NCBI GenBank assembly: GCA_030063045.1
Contig: JAQSEB010000082.1
Span: 3,489,179-3,553,178 of the forward strand
Reading direction: 5' to 3'
From: Pratylenchus scribneri
Taxonomy: Eukaryota; Nematoda; Chromadorea; Rhabditida; Pratylenchidae
Length of the DNA stretch: 64,000 nucleotides
The notes beneath the pieces are model-generated. The model searched no databases, was not told the DNA's origin, and saw only the letters and a list, made by a program, of their open reading frames with translations. Below, one piece after another: positions 38,401 through 48,594 of this stretch; the first letter of the stretch is position 1; every line of letters starts with the position of its first letter. The position numbers were made by a program, and so were the translations under genes.

Positions 38401-41400
38401 TGCAAATGTACACAAAATCCTGTGTGAATTGGATTTTATATTTTATTGAATAAAAAGATATTAAATATATAATTTAATAAAAATAATATTGTTTTTTTGT
38501 TGCTAAATGAAAGGATTTTCAGGTATCTGAGCCAACATTTTGCCATAACTCAACAAGGAAGCAACCAATTCGGGAAAGTCATTTGATAGCCCTAACAATG
38601 GCGTAACCAGAAATTTCATTTCGGGGATGGCAAATTCCAAAAGAAATGAGTTTATAGGGGTGTATTTTTAAAAATTGTAAAAAACACAAAAAATTGAAAT
38701 CTTTCACAATTTTTTACGAAAATTCCATCTAGAAAAGCTTAAAAACTATTATGCGAGCGCCGATAAGCGCGAGCGCGAAAATTTTTTCCCTTTTTTAAGA
38801 ATTTTTCAAGAAAAAATTTTTTTTTCTCTCCTATTTCATTTCGGGGAGGGCAATTGCCCCTTTTGCCCCCCCCCCCCTCTGGTTACGCCACTGAGCCCTA
38901 AATGTCCTCTAAAAAATTGTCTACATACTTATTTAAAATTTTATGAAATCCTGGCTTTTTAAAAAGTTCCATATATTGAAGTGAAATAAACCTGAATTTT
39001 TTGAGTCAAAAGAAAAATTGCTTATTTTATAAAATGATTTACATTTTCAAGACACTTTTTAGAAGATAATTTCATTTAGAACTTCCAAATGGCATATTGG
39101 CTTTCCCTGAATTCATTGCTTTCTTTTTTGGCATATGGCCAAAATAAAGCTTCATCTGGTGTAATGGCCGTATTGAATGATTAAAAATTTTTGAAATTTA
39201 TTAATTTTTAATTGAATTTTGGAAATAGTCGAAATATAATGGAATTTACTTTTCATTTAAATCTCAAAATTACCACATTAAAAAACTTACAAAATTAATA
39301 ATATATCCATAATATTTGACAATGTATGGACAATCATTGCATTTGGAGAGCACATCCAAATCCATGAATATCCGCTTGGATTCATCCACTGAATCGGTTC
39401 GCTTCATTTGCTGAAAATTGCGCCAAAATTATTGGATTTTTAAACGAAATTTAGACTAATGTTTTCTGTATCAGGTTTTTTGTTCACTTTATTTTGGTCT
39501 TGAACAATATAAAGATAATTCTTATATAAATGTTTATTTTTTAATTTCTTCTGAGCTTTGAGCGGGTTCGAAAAAACTTACCTAACTAAAATGTTGGTGG
39601 TTTCTCTATGGATTGAACAACGAAATTGAAACCCCAAAATTTTTCCGGTCAAATTATAGTTTAATCAACTCTCGATGAACACAGAGATGTGCTCGAATCT
39701 GTCATTGGTTTTGCATGGAAAATTTAAAAAAAAGCGATGGCTTTAGTTTCAGAAATGGGGCTAGATTGAGGCTTATTAGTTTTAGATAATGAACGTGGAA
39801 AAGCTATTAGATTGGGCTAGATTAAGGCTTAAATAAATCATATTTCTATATATAGTCAGCAGTGAGCTCATAAATTTGACACTAAACATTATCGGTATAT
39901 ATATATAATAGTCTTTCATGAGCTACAAGAGCCGTCGTCCAATTGAGACGTGGCCCAGCTGTAGTGTACGGTATACCGTAATTCTTTTTTCCTTGATTGA
40001 CTTCAGTCGCATGCCCCAATCCCCTTTCCATCAATCCGGTTCCCTCGGAGGAGCCAATCTCTATCCATTACCGAATCCGCTCAAGGGAAAATATTTTTGA
40101 CTTTTTCTTAACATTCTATAGATCATTTCAAGATGAAAAAAAAATAATCCGTATAGTAAAATAATTCGAAAATTTTAACCTCAGTCAAATGCTATCTATA
40201 TTCTAACCAAAATTTTTTCACAAACCTTAACGGCAATTGGCCGACTGCGAAATTTGTATTTGCAAACACTGCCGCCGGCGCCGTCACCAAGCTGGGCATT
40301 TTGATCGACCCGTTCCAGATCGCTGAATTGGACTCCGCTGAACACGGCGCCGCCAATGTTGAGAATGCCGGACTTTTGTTGAATGATTTGGAAACGATTG
40401 GAAACCTGACGAATTTTTTATTTTTGCTAAAATTGGGGAATTTAAAGTAAAACCTCTTCTGGGCTAAGGCCACTGTCACTGGACGAAGAGACTGGATCCA
40501 GTTTTGGTCTGGGTCGAATTGGGCCGGATAAATCCACTGCGGAAAAATTTAATATATTATTATTTGTTGTGATATTTTATTTGGCAAAAAATTAATGCCA
40601 AAATAATTATTGTTGCTTACTGATTCTACATTGCCAAACCATTTACCCAAAATTAGATAGAGCTGGTCAAGATGCATTTGGATGGTATATAATTTGTCAT
40701 GGTTTGGTCAACAATTAAATGGTATTAAACGGTTTAAACCCATTTTGGTTTGGTCAACAATTAAAGGGTATTAAACGGTTTAAACCAATTTTGGTTTGGT
40801 CAACAATTAAATGGTATTAAACGGTTTAAACCCATTTTGGTTTGGTCAACAATTAAAGGGTATTAAACGGTTTAAACCAATTTTGGTTTGGTCAACAATT
40901 AAATGGTATTAAACGGTTTAAACCCATTTTGGTTTGGCCAACAATTAAAAGGTATTAAACGGTTTAAACCAATTTTTGTTTGGTCAACAATTAAAGGGTT
41001 TTAAACGGTTTAAACCAATTTTTGTTTGGTCAATAATTAAAGGGTTTTAAACGGTTCAAAACCCATTTTGGTTTAATGGTTAAAAACTAAGTAATTTAGA
41101 ATTGTTTAAATCCAAAACATAATTAAAGGATGCGTCTTGTTGGGATACTTTGGTTTAGGCTTGAGGGTAAACTCCTGATCCGTTGATTGGCCACCATGAA
41201 ATGCAAAGCAAAGGATGGTGTGAAGGGAAAATCAAACTGTCAATCAAATTGTAAATACAGTAGTGGGAGAAAGAAGATGGAGGGAATTAATTTCCTTTGC
41301 TCTTAGAAAATATGGTATTTTTTATCACCATCACATCACACTCATTTCACATAAAATAAACAAATAAACATCAAAATGGAATAATTACTTGAATTCTTAA

Positions 41401-44400
41401 TCTTATTATGCATAATGTTTGGAAAAATTTGGCATTTTTTTAAGCTGAATTCGACAATTGGCTTTGTTGTTAATTAGAAGTATATTATTCTTCTTTTGGA
41501 CTGATTCCTTCTCCCACTATATTGACAATTTGATTGACAGTTTGATTTGCTTTCCTTCTCTTGAGGGGGCCAATCTCCATTAATACCAGAGGTATTAAAC
41601 GGTTTAAACCAAATTTGGTTTTTTAGTTCAAAACTAAGTTAGAATTGGTTTAAACCAAACCAATTTATAATCAAATGATGCGTTTTTCTTTTGGCCATTT
41701 TCAGTTTTTTCGCCAAATTTTAGATTTTTATTTATTCCATCAATAATTTACTTTGCAACTTTTTTCTGGGCACTGGACAAGTTTGACTGCCCGGACTGTC
41801 GCCTGCTGCTGCTAAACCGTCAAATGCCGGACTACTTTTGTTCTCTCGAATCGATTGTTTCTCGTCGAAACCACCAAAACCAACTCGTTTGAAGCCTTTT
41901 TGTTGCTGATTAGGATGATGCGGATCTGCGGATGTGGAACGTCGATTTGAAGAATGGGTGGAGGAATGATGGAAATGGCGAAAAATGCGCCAACGTTTCA
42001 GTCGATTTTCGAGATCTATAACAAAAATGTGCAAATTAATTTTATTTTTTTATTTAATTAAAATTGCAAAAATAATTATAAAAAAGACACAAATTAATTT
42101 CACGCGTACAAAATTAATTAAAAATCTGGCTAGGAAATAAATTAAATTAATTAATTAAGAAAAGAATTAGCATGTGAAAATATTTCATTTCCCCATTTAT
42201 TTTTTAATCCTCTTATAGTACGAAAATCCCAAAAATGGATAATTTGGAATATCAATAGGACGTTGGACTATATTTTTGGATTTATGGATTGGAGTTTTTT
42301 ATTTGCAGCTAATCCCCCTTGCAAGTAGGCAGAAAGTGGATTTATGTAAGCAAAATGAATTAGTTTTCTGGGTTCTCTTTATTTGGTTTCTCGGTATATA
42401 CAAAATAATGTTTTTAAGCTTAGAATAATTTTATATAATTTTTTTTTGTATATTTTGTGCATTTTTTTGGTAAAATCTGTGCCCTCAAAAATGAAATAAA
42501 AATGGGAAAATTGTAAAATTTGTATATTTTAAAGAAATTTTTGCCGAAAATTTGGTTAAATTTTGACACTTTTTCGTTCATATAAATCCGCCTTCTGCTT
42601 CCGGGAATTTACATATAAATAAATTTACATCTGCAAATGACATTATAAATTTAACTATATAGCACCTGACAGCCGTGGCCATATTGTGGGTGGAGGAATG
42701 AAAAGGGAAACAAAATTTTTGCATTTTTAATCAATAAGAAAAGAAAACAAAATACAAATTTCACATGCTAACCTTTTAAAAGAAAAGAAAGATTAAAAGC
42801 TACGAATTAACTATGAATACAAATATTAAACATTTTTGAAAGTAGGAAAAGCGGAAATGTGGCAAAAAATCATACAAAAATTGTGTTCGATTTCTTATCA
42901 AATTTTTTGCTCATTAATATCGAAAAAGTGTTCAAACTGTGATATTTATGGAGCAAAATTTTGAGTATGAACATTGAACTATGAAATTCGTATTTTTTTT
43001 TCTTGATAAGGAATTCCAAAATGGAAAATGAAGTATGAGAGAAATTGGCAAAATTATAAAGGAAATTATTCATTTTTTTGAAGACGAAAAAAGGTTTTTT
43101 ACATGTAAAAAACTTCCCTTTGAATATTTTTTAAGGTTAGGGTTGATTCTAGGGGCTACGGTTAGGGATATGTAGGGATTAAAGACTTGGCCATAAATCT
43201 CTTGAGTTATGGCCATTAGGTTTTTGGCCTATAACTCAGTGGCCAATGGGCCAATTTAAGTAATTTAAAATAGAGATTGCAGCTTTTTTCGCGGGCTCAA
43301 ATGAGTTTTAGAACCCATTACCTAACCTTAATCCAAAAAAATTGGCAAGTTTTTTTTGGGAGGCTTAATGAGTCGGAATCAAAAATGTGAGGCGAAATGT
43401 AGCGCAAAAATTTTTGGCAATAATTATTTAGCCACGAGCGAAAATAAAAAAAAAAGCAATACAAACCACCACCAAAGAGCACCAGCACAGCCAACAAAAA
43501 ATAAGGCGGAAAATTAAATGAGAGAGCACAACACAAAAATATGAGTTTTTTATGGCAAAATGGGATTAATGCTAATATATTTTTAGCCCCCCAAAAATAT
43601 TGTTCAGTAGCAAAAGCTAAACTATTTTTGTAAAAATGAGGAAAAGGAAAAAAGAAAGAATGGCTTTTGGTTTCATAAAAATAAATTGGCACGTTTAATA
43701 TATGCCTTTTTTGGCTTAATTATAGGTATTATATAGGGATAGGCCGCCAATTTGTCCCCTATAGAATAACTCATCAATTCAGTACCAATTTTAATGAATT
43801 TAGTATCAAATTAAAGAGCAGACTTTTGGCTATCCAATAATATTAAATTTATTTAGATTGGCCCAGAATTAATTATGTTATGCTCAAAAAAAATTTAAAA
43901 TGCCCTTTACGAAGGATTAGCCAAATTTTCAGTGATTTTCAGTGATTTTTTGAGCATAAATCCAGCAATTCTGAACCAATTTAATTAAAATTAATATCTT
44001 TTAATAGATAAAAGTGTTCTCTTTAATTTGATAGCAAATTTCATCAAAATTGGTTAAGTCTTTGTTGAGTTATTCTAAACGGCGCCAAGTTAGTCCCAGC
44101 GATAATTGGGGTAATTTTCCCTGGGAAGATTTTTTTTGAAACGAAGAATCCCCTTTATGGGTGATTAGGGTTAGGGTTACGGATATCTCATATACCGTAT
44201 GACCCATGGAGGTTACCGTAATCTTACCCAAATAGAGCTAGAATTCTGCCCTAGGATAATTAACAAGTACACAAATTGGGCTACCACTTTTTTTGTGGTA
44301 TTTGGTTTTAGCGGTTATTACCAATGAAACGTTGGTGGATTGGTGACACCAGCGCTTGATAATAATTCAAATTGTTGGTTGTGCTGGTGGTGCTGGTTGT

Positions 44401-44565
44401 TGGTGTTTGTAGTACGACCGAAAATGTCGGTGTGCGTGGAGATGGGGTAGCCCCTCCTGTTGAAGTGTTGGAGCTGGAAGGGGAGGAGTGGAGACGAGCC
44501 GGCGCTGTGGCCGTGCTCGCAATTGTTTGGGTGCTTGGCCGTCGCCGCCGGTGGTGGCTGCTCAT
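35439..44565 (-). CDS. mkk7: MAP kinase kinase 7 (JNK kinase), ten exons
   Basis: Dual-specificity kinase that activates JNK-type MAP kinases in the cytoplasm. Exons in gene order: 44565-44322, 42015-41752, 40536-40454, 40405-40226, 39410-39291, 38419-38255, 37555-37450, 37253-37157, 36394-36187, 35537-35439; total 1566 nt, 521 codons plus stop, with every splice phase agreeing. Residues 1-169 are a Ser/Thr/His-rich extension; [13 protein letters not shown] (170-182) resembles a docking site. Kinase landmarks are GDGAGGSV (237-244), AVK Lys257, HRDVKPSN (Asp358), DFG (Asp376), activation-loop SKAIT (Ser386, Thr390), APE (399-401) and [16 protein letters not shown] as in MKK7. C-terminus ...[15 protein letters not shown]. 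The start is chosen because a trans-splice-like acceptor (catttccag) lies 10 nt upstream of ATG 44565. The introns carry several transposon-like insertions. MKK4 is the next-best family, but [14 protein letters not shown] favours MKK7. Confidence 0.93.
36696..36871 (-). pseudogene. tRNA-Asn(GTT) interrupted by a 98-bp insertion
   Basis: Removing 36741-36838 and one copy of a 5-bp duplication leaves a 73-nt cloverleaf: acceptor GCTCTTG/CAGGAGC (seven pairs, one G-U), D-arm TGGCGCAATGGTTAGCGCG, anticodon arm TTTGG-CTGTTAA-CCAAA, and T-arm with GGTTCGAGCCC (B box). Anticodon GTT is at 36733-36735. The interruption is flanked by TGGCT direct repeats (36736-36740 and 36839-36843 on the plus strand as agcca) and lies just 5' of the anticodon, not at the usual intron site one base 3' of it. 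The insertion contains GCCATTCGCA near one end and its complement at the other. It lies in an MKK7 intron (36395-37156) on the same strand. It is probably a disrupted gene; an unusual intron is the alternative. Confidence 0.8.
37675..38185 (-). mobile_element. Family A MITE (copy A4) inside an MKK7 intron
   Basis: Seven or so 46-bp units (37760-38090) in reverse orientation, bounded on one side by tagatctcatcaagacgcat and on the other by attatataccatttaatgcg, ttttggccagctctatccaa, gggtatatggtttgtgaatg. It occupies most of the intron between exons 38255 and 37555. Confidence 0.8.
38521..39162. mobile_element. Family B MITE in an MKK7 intron, itself interrupted
   Basis: Left arm aggtatctgagccaacattt, tgccataactcaacaaggaa; right arm is the imperfect reverse complement (ggcatatggccaaaataaag). 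The left arm is split by the hAT-like insertion 38596-38893 inside the word agccctaa that normally precedes atgtcctct. Confidence 0.75.
38596..38893. mobile_element. hAT-like MITE, 298 bp, with 8-bp target duplication
   Basis: The terminal inverted repeat is CAATGGCGTAACCAGA on the left and TCTGGTTACGCCACTG on the right (reverse complement CAGTGGCGTAACCAGA, one mismatch). It is flanked by exact 8-bp direct repeats AGCCCTAA at 38588-38595 and 38894-38901. Eight-base duplications and a CAGTGGCG start are typical of hAT elements. The centre has paired ggggatggca / ggggagggca words, a poly-C run and no coding frame. Confidence 0.88.
39930..40095. other. GC-richer island in an MKK7 intron
   Basis: The stretch between exons 39410 and 40226 has higher GC and contains the perfect palindrome tacggtataccgta (39966-39979) and words shared with element ends elsewhere (ggagccaatctctatccatt). 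It is probably another worn element. The 60-codon plus frame here is not supported. Confidence 0.35.
40630..41160 (+). mobile_element. Family A MITE (copy A5) inside an MKK7 intron
   Basis: Left end ttacccaaaattagatagag, ctggtcaagatgcatttgga; about eight 46-bp units (40700-41070) alternating aaagggtatt and aaatggtatt variants with a 92-bp period; right end ggatgcgtcttgttgggata. The alternating variants indicate that the array grew two units at a time. Confidence 0.8.
41205..41586. mobile_element. Foldback element beside family A in an MKK7 intron
   Basis: 41240-41275 (caaactgtcaatcaaattgt, agtgggagaaagaaga) is repeated inverted at 41500-41560 (tctcccactatattgacaat, ttgattgacagtttgatttg). The right end ggggccaatctccattaata resembles the ends of family E (30089). 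It separates copy A5 from a partial family A fragment at 41587-41690. Confidence 0.6.
41587..41690 (+). mobile_element. Partial family A element
   Basis: One minisatellite unit (ggtattaaacggtttaaacc) followed by the right sub-terminal part (aaaactaagttagaattggt, aatcaaatgatgcgtt). The left end is missing, presumably cut by the adjacent foldback element. Confidence 0.6.
43736..44100. mobile_element. Family C inverted-repeat element in MKK7 intron 1
   Basis: The left arm (tatagaataactcatcaatt, agtaccaattttaatgaatt, caaattaaagagcagacttt) and the reverse complement of the right arm (tagaataactcaacaaagac, ttaaccaattttgatgaaat) match imperfectly over about 95 bp. There is no coding frame. A second copy lies at 46365-46625. 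Confidence 0.7.
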
Positions 44566-45004
44566 TTTTTGTCCGCTGGAAATGGGGATGTTTTTTTGAA
44601 AGTTGGACAAAAAAAATATGAGATAATGAGCAATGCGGATTACTTCTATTTGCGTTGTTGTTGTTGTTCCCAAAAATAATGAGGAGGAAGAGATGAAATG
44701 TGTTGACAAAAATGACACTTTTTTGCACAAAAATGCTCTGCGGCTCTTTTTATTTTTGTAGTTTTGTGATGGAGATTTTTGTGGAAAATGTCGAGACGGC
44801 ATATTCAAATTTGGCGATGTCCTTTCAATTTGCCATTTTTGGGTGGTACATGCAAATTTGCTTGTGGGATAATTCCTAAATTAAATTAAAAGGAACATAA
44901 TTAGTTTAGCATATATTCACATGAAAATTTTTAATTAGATTTGGATGGGAAAATATTTAATTTATTGAAATAATTATAAAGGTTCAATGAGTTATCCTCG
45001 TCTC
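44566..45004. other. MKK7 upstream region, no gene seen
   Basis: The 82-codon extension of the MKK7 first exon reading frame upstream of ATG 44565 is not counted as coding because the acceptor catttccag lies between it and the ATG. I see no recognisable promoter motif. Confidence 0.4.
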
Positions 45005-45660
45005 CAAAATCATGTACCCAATCGATAGATCTCGTCAAACGCATCATTTAATTATGTTTTGACTTCAGGTTTAACCAATTCCAACTTAGTTTTGAATCAA
45101 AACCCAAAATTGGTTTAAACCGTTTAATACCCTTTAATTGTTGACCAAACCAAAATTGGTTTAAACCGTTTAATACCCTTTAATTGTTGACCAAAACAAA
45201 ATTGGTTTAAACCGTTTAATACCCTTTAATTGTTGACCAAACCAAAATTGGTTTAAACCGTTTAATATCCTTTAATTGTTGACCAAACCAAAATTGGTTT
45301 AAACCGTTTAATATCCTTTAATTGTTGACCAAACCAAAATTGGTTTAAACCGTTTAATACCCTTTAATTGTTGACCAAACCAAAATTGGTTTAAACCGTT
45401 TAATATCCTTTAATTGTTGACCAAACCAAAATTGGTTTAAACCGTTTAATACCCTTTAATTGTTGACCAAACCAAAATTGGTTTAAACCGTTTAATATCC
45501 TTTAATTGTTGACCAAACTAAAATTGGTTTAAACCGTTTATATCCTTTAATTGTTGACCAAACCATTCACAAATTATTTACCATTCAATGCGTTTTGACC
45601 AGCTTTATCCAATTTTGGGTATATGGTTTGTAAGTGATACGACTAAAACCGTTTTTATTG
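45005..45660 (-). mobile_element. Family A MITE (copy A6), ~10-unit minisatellite
   Basis: One end reads gatagatctcgtcaaacgca; about ten 46-bp units (45105-45570) alternate taataccctt and taatatcctt variants; the other end reads accattcaatgcgttttgac, cagctttatccaattttggg, gactaaaaccgtttttattg. Confidence 0.8.
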
Positions 45661-46364
45661 GCATTTTCAATAATTTTCGCCAAATTTATACTCGCGGATT
45701 TGTTCTAAAATGGGCCAAAAATGGAAAAAAAAGAATAATTGAAATGATCTATAAGTAAAATGATTCAACTTTTATAGTCCCAATTCCGCTTCGACAAATC
45801 CACAAATTCTTCAAATGTTTGTTTGCACATTTAAGAAGGAGGAAGAAGGGAAGGGAAAAGGGACTATTCGGGAAATACGAAGGTCACAAACAGCAGAATT
45901 GACGCATGCATTTATAAATAGACCTCTGCGGGTTTCATGGATTCAGTATAATCATTTCTCGAAGGGAAATTTGTGCGGGTCGTGGGCGGAGGATTTAACA
46001 TAAAAAGTTTATTTATTTATTTTCTCATTCATGAATGGATGACCCGCGGGTCAAATCAAACCCAAAAAACAAATATTCAAAAGGGGAATTGGACTGGATT
46101 ATAAACTAAATATTTCTGCGATGAGTAATCGCCGCAAAAATGCACATTGTCATTGTATGCACTCGATTTGTTTTGGAAGTATTAATTGTGTTTTGGATTT
46201 TTCCCCTTCTTTTGATGACGCAAATTTCCTTTCATCTTTTATTAGAGTATCCCCCCCCCCCCCCCCCCCGCGTCGATCGTGATCTTTATTCCCTTTTTTG
46301 GTGCGGAGCAGCCCAAATTGTCGCCGTTTATAATAAATAAAAATTATCAAAAAATGTAATAATT
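45661..46364. other. Gene-free stretch with 19-C tract
   Basis: It contains the poly-C run 46251-46269. The 62-codon plus frame at 45815 and the opposed frames at 46140-46350 have no supporting features. Confidence 0.45.
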
Positions 46365-46625
46365 ATGATGGTTTTGTAATCAAATTAAAAAGCAGACTTT
46401 TGGCTATGCAAATGTTATTAATTTTATTTAATTTTTTTTCGGAATCGGTTGATGTTATACCCAAAAAACTACCGAAAAATTTGGTGATTCATTATAAAGG
46501 TAAATTTAAATTATTTTTAGGATACAATGCAATTCCATCAATTCTTTGCCAATTTAAATTAAATTTATATCATTGGATAGCCAAAAGTCTGCCTCTTTAA
46601 TTTGATAACAAAAATCATCAAAATT
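46365..46625. mobile_element. Family C inverted-repeat element, second copy
   Basis: The left word caaattaaaaagcagacttt followed by tggctat is matched by the right word atagccaaaagtctgcctct followed by ttaatttgat, an inverted repeat of about 50 bp. The same words occur in 43736-44100. Confidence 0.75.
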
Positions 46626-47042
46626 GGTTCAGTACTTGATTTATTATAAATGGCAAAAATTTGGGGCCTCCTGTTTGATTCGGAAAAAGTTTTCGCCTAA
46701 AAAGGCTTAAAACTTTTTTTGATTTATTTTAGATCTCATAAAACTTTTACCATTCTATAGAGCTCATTGAGAAGCATCGATTGGCCTAAAGATTGACGGG
46801 GTTTAGATCAAAACCAAAAAATTATTTAGTAGTCCTAATCTAGGGCTAAAGTTGGCTAAAAATGTGATAATACATGTGAAGGGTAAGAATTAAGAAGTCA
46901 ACAGAGAGAAAAAGGGTGAATTTAAAAATTTAGATTGGGGCAATATTTGATTGATAGGGTGACAGGTAAAAAGTGAGGGTACACCGGTGGTACAGTAGGA
47001 TGAATAGGAAAGGTCCTTAGGCATTATTGGCATTGACAGTTA

Positions 47043-47285
47043 CCGTAAAACCTCTTTTAATTCCCACCTCCTCCCCAGTCTCGATTTCGAGGATTAATAG
47101 CTCTTGGTAGGACGAAATTTCAAAAAAATTTTTATTGCTTTTTCTAAGTTCCCTAAATCTCTACAAAATCCGGTAAAATTTATTCGAAAATATTCACAAA
47201 TTTATAAGTTAGACTCAAAATTTTTCAATTTTTAAGTAATTTTAAAATAATTCTCGCTGTTGGGGAATTATGAGAGGTTTTACCG
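47043..47285. mobile_element. TA-CCGTAAAACC MITE, 243 bp
   Basis: It begins after TA (47041-47042) with CCGTAAAACCTCTTTTAATT then CCC; the reverse complement of the right end is CGGTAAAACCTCTCATAATT then CCCC. The terminus resembles the CCGTATT elements at 31058 and 32114. There is no coding frame. Confidence 0.7.
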
Positions 47286-48297
47286 AATAAAATAAATCAA
47301 ATATAATTTATAATTTGTACTATGATGATTTTTTGCATTTTAATCAAATACAAATTTAATTTAATTCTCCTACAAATTAAAATTATATTTATTTGCTTTA
47401 TTTAATTAGCACGTGACGCTGCAAAAATGGAGTAGCGGAGAGGAAATTATAGGGAGGAAAGAAAAGCAAATTAAATAAGCAGTAGCCTAATTGGGGGAAT
47501 GCTACTGCTCTGGAAATTTTGTGGTCCCCAAAAGATGTTAAATGAAATGGAATTGGGAAAATATATTCCAGAGGCAAATTCTTGGAATTCCATTCCTAAA
47601 AGGGTCTTTTGTGAAAATTAGGCAAAAATTCCTTTACTAATTTGAGGAATTTAAAAAATTTTGGGAAATATGGATGATAAAATGGAATTTTTCAACTTTT
47701 CTTTATTCAAAAATTCCTTATCCTTTATTTTCTTTAGAAAGTGGCCTTTTCCTTTGTAATTATTACGCAAAAATTATTATTTTATGGAATTTAATAAAAA
47801 AAATAGAAATAGAAAAAATTGTGGATAATAATTGATAAATAATAGAATTTTTCGACTTTTTTCCATTCAAAAATTCCTTAATTTCTTTTTCGACTCATTC
47901 CCTTCTAATCTAAACATAATTTCATTGGAATTGGAGGAAATTCCTTCTAGGACTTTCAAGAAAAAAATAATATAGAAGAAGACTGCTGGATGGAAGAATT
48001 TTTGTCCGAATATTATAGTGGGATTTATGAAAGATAAATACTAAAATGGATTTTTTCGACTTTTCTCTATTCCAAATTTTAATTTCGCTGTGAATAATTT
48101 CCTTTAAAATTAATTTTCTTTGAATTGGGAGAAAATTCCTTCCAGGCTCTAGGCATAAGGCCTTTCATTTTCCCTTGGGCTTCTTCTTAAAAGTGTGAAT
48201 AAAAAAAGACTCAACGGTGAAATTAATCGAATTTATAATATAGAAGACTGCTGGGAATTTTGGTTGGATTTGATAAGCATAACATGGACAAAAATGT
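47286..48297. other. Gene-free AT-rich stretch
   Basis: Three loosely similar segments (ttttcgacttttctctattc, aaaaattccttattc-type words near 47690, 47850 and 48050) suggest an old duplication. No gene is supported. Confidence 0.4.
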
Positions 48298-48594
48298 TTA
48301 TTTGGAGAAGTTGAGAGAAGATGCCAATGCCACAAAGAGTGCAATGCCTAAGAAAAAATGTTCTTGCGGCGCAAAAGCTAGTTGAATAATGTGAAGCGAA
48401 AATGCGAAAACGAAGAACAAGCCACCGCCAATTCCACCGCCGGCAGCGACGAAAGTTGGTTTGAGGCCATTGGAATTGAGGAGAAGACCACCGCACACCA
48501 CGCAGACATTTCGCCGTTGGCGATGTCTGCTGCTGGCTGTCTCTAGTATATTTGAATAACAAGTACAGAGAAGAGAAGCTTGGCCGTTTTTCAT
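48298..48594 (-). CDS. Possible small membrane protein, 98 codons
   Basis: This single open frame is clearly richer in GC than its surroundings. From ATG 48594 it has a basic N-terminal part with cysteines (RRNVCVVCGGLLL), a glycine-rich hydrophobic stretch (FVAAGGGIGGGLFFVFAFS) and a second hydrophobic stretch (HFFLGIALFVALASSLNF) just before the stop, consistent with two membrane segments. I do not recognise a family. Another frame of the same strand is open for 109 codons, so codon bias alone does not decide. It could be an exon of a larger gene. The three short gaggaagctaata repeats just upstream (48604-48675) are outside the frame. Confidence 0.3.
   Translation of the reverse strand: MKNGQASLLCTCYSNILETASSRHRQRRNVCVVCGGLLLNSNGLKPTFVAAGGGIGGGLFFVFAFSLHIIQLAFAPQEHFFLGIALFVALASSLNFSK

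Noticed and set aside
36226..38449. Plus-strand frames at 36226-36447 and 38255-38449
   Set aside because: They are antisense shadows of MKK7 exons.
44308..44808. Longer 166-codon form of the MKK7 first exon starting at 44808
   Set aside because: A trans-splice-like acceptor sits just before ATG 44565, and the upstream residues (FFLSNFQKN...) look untranslated.
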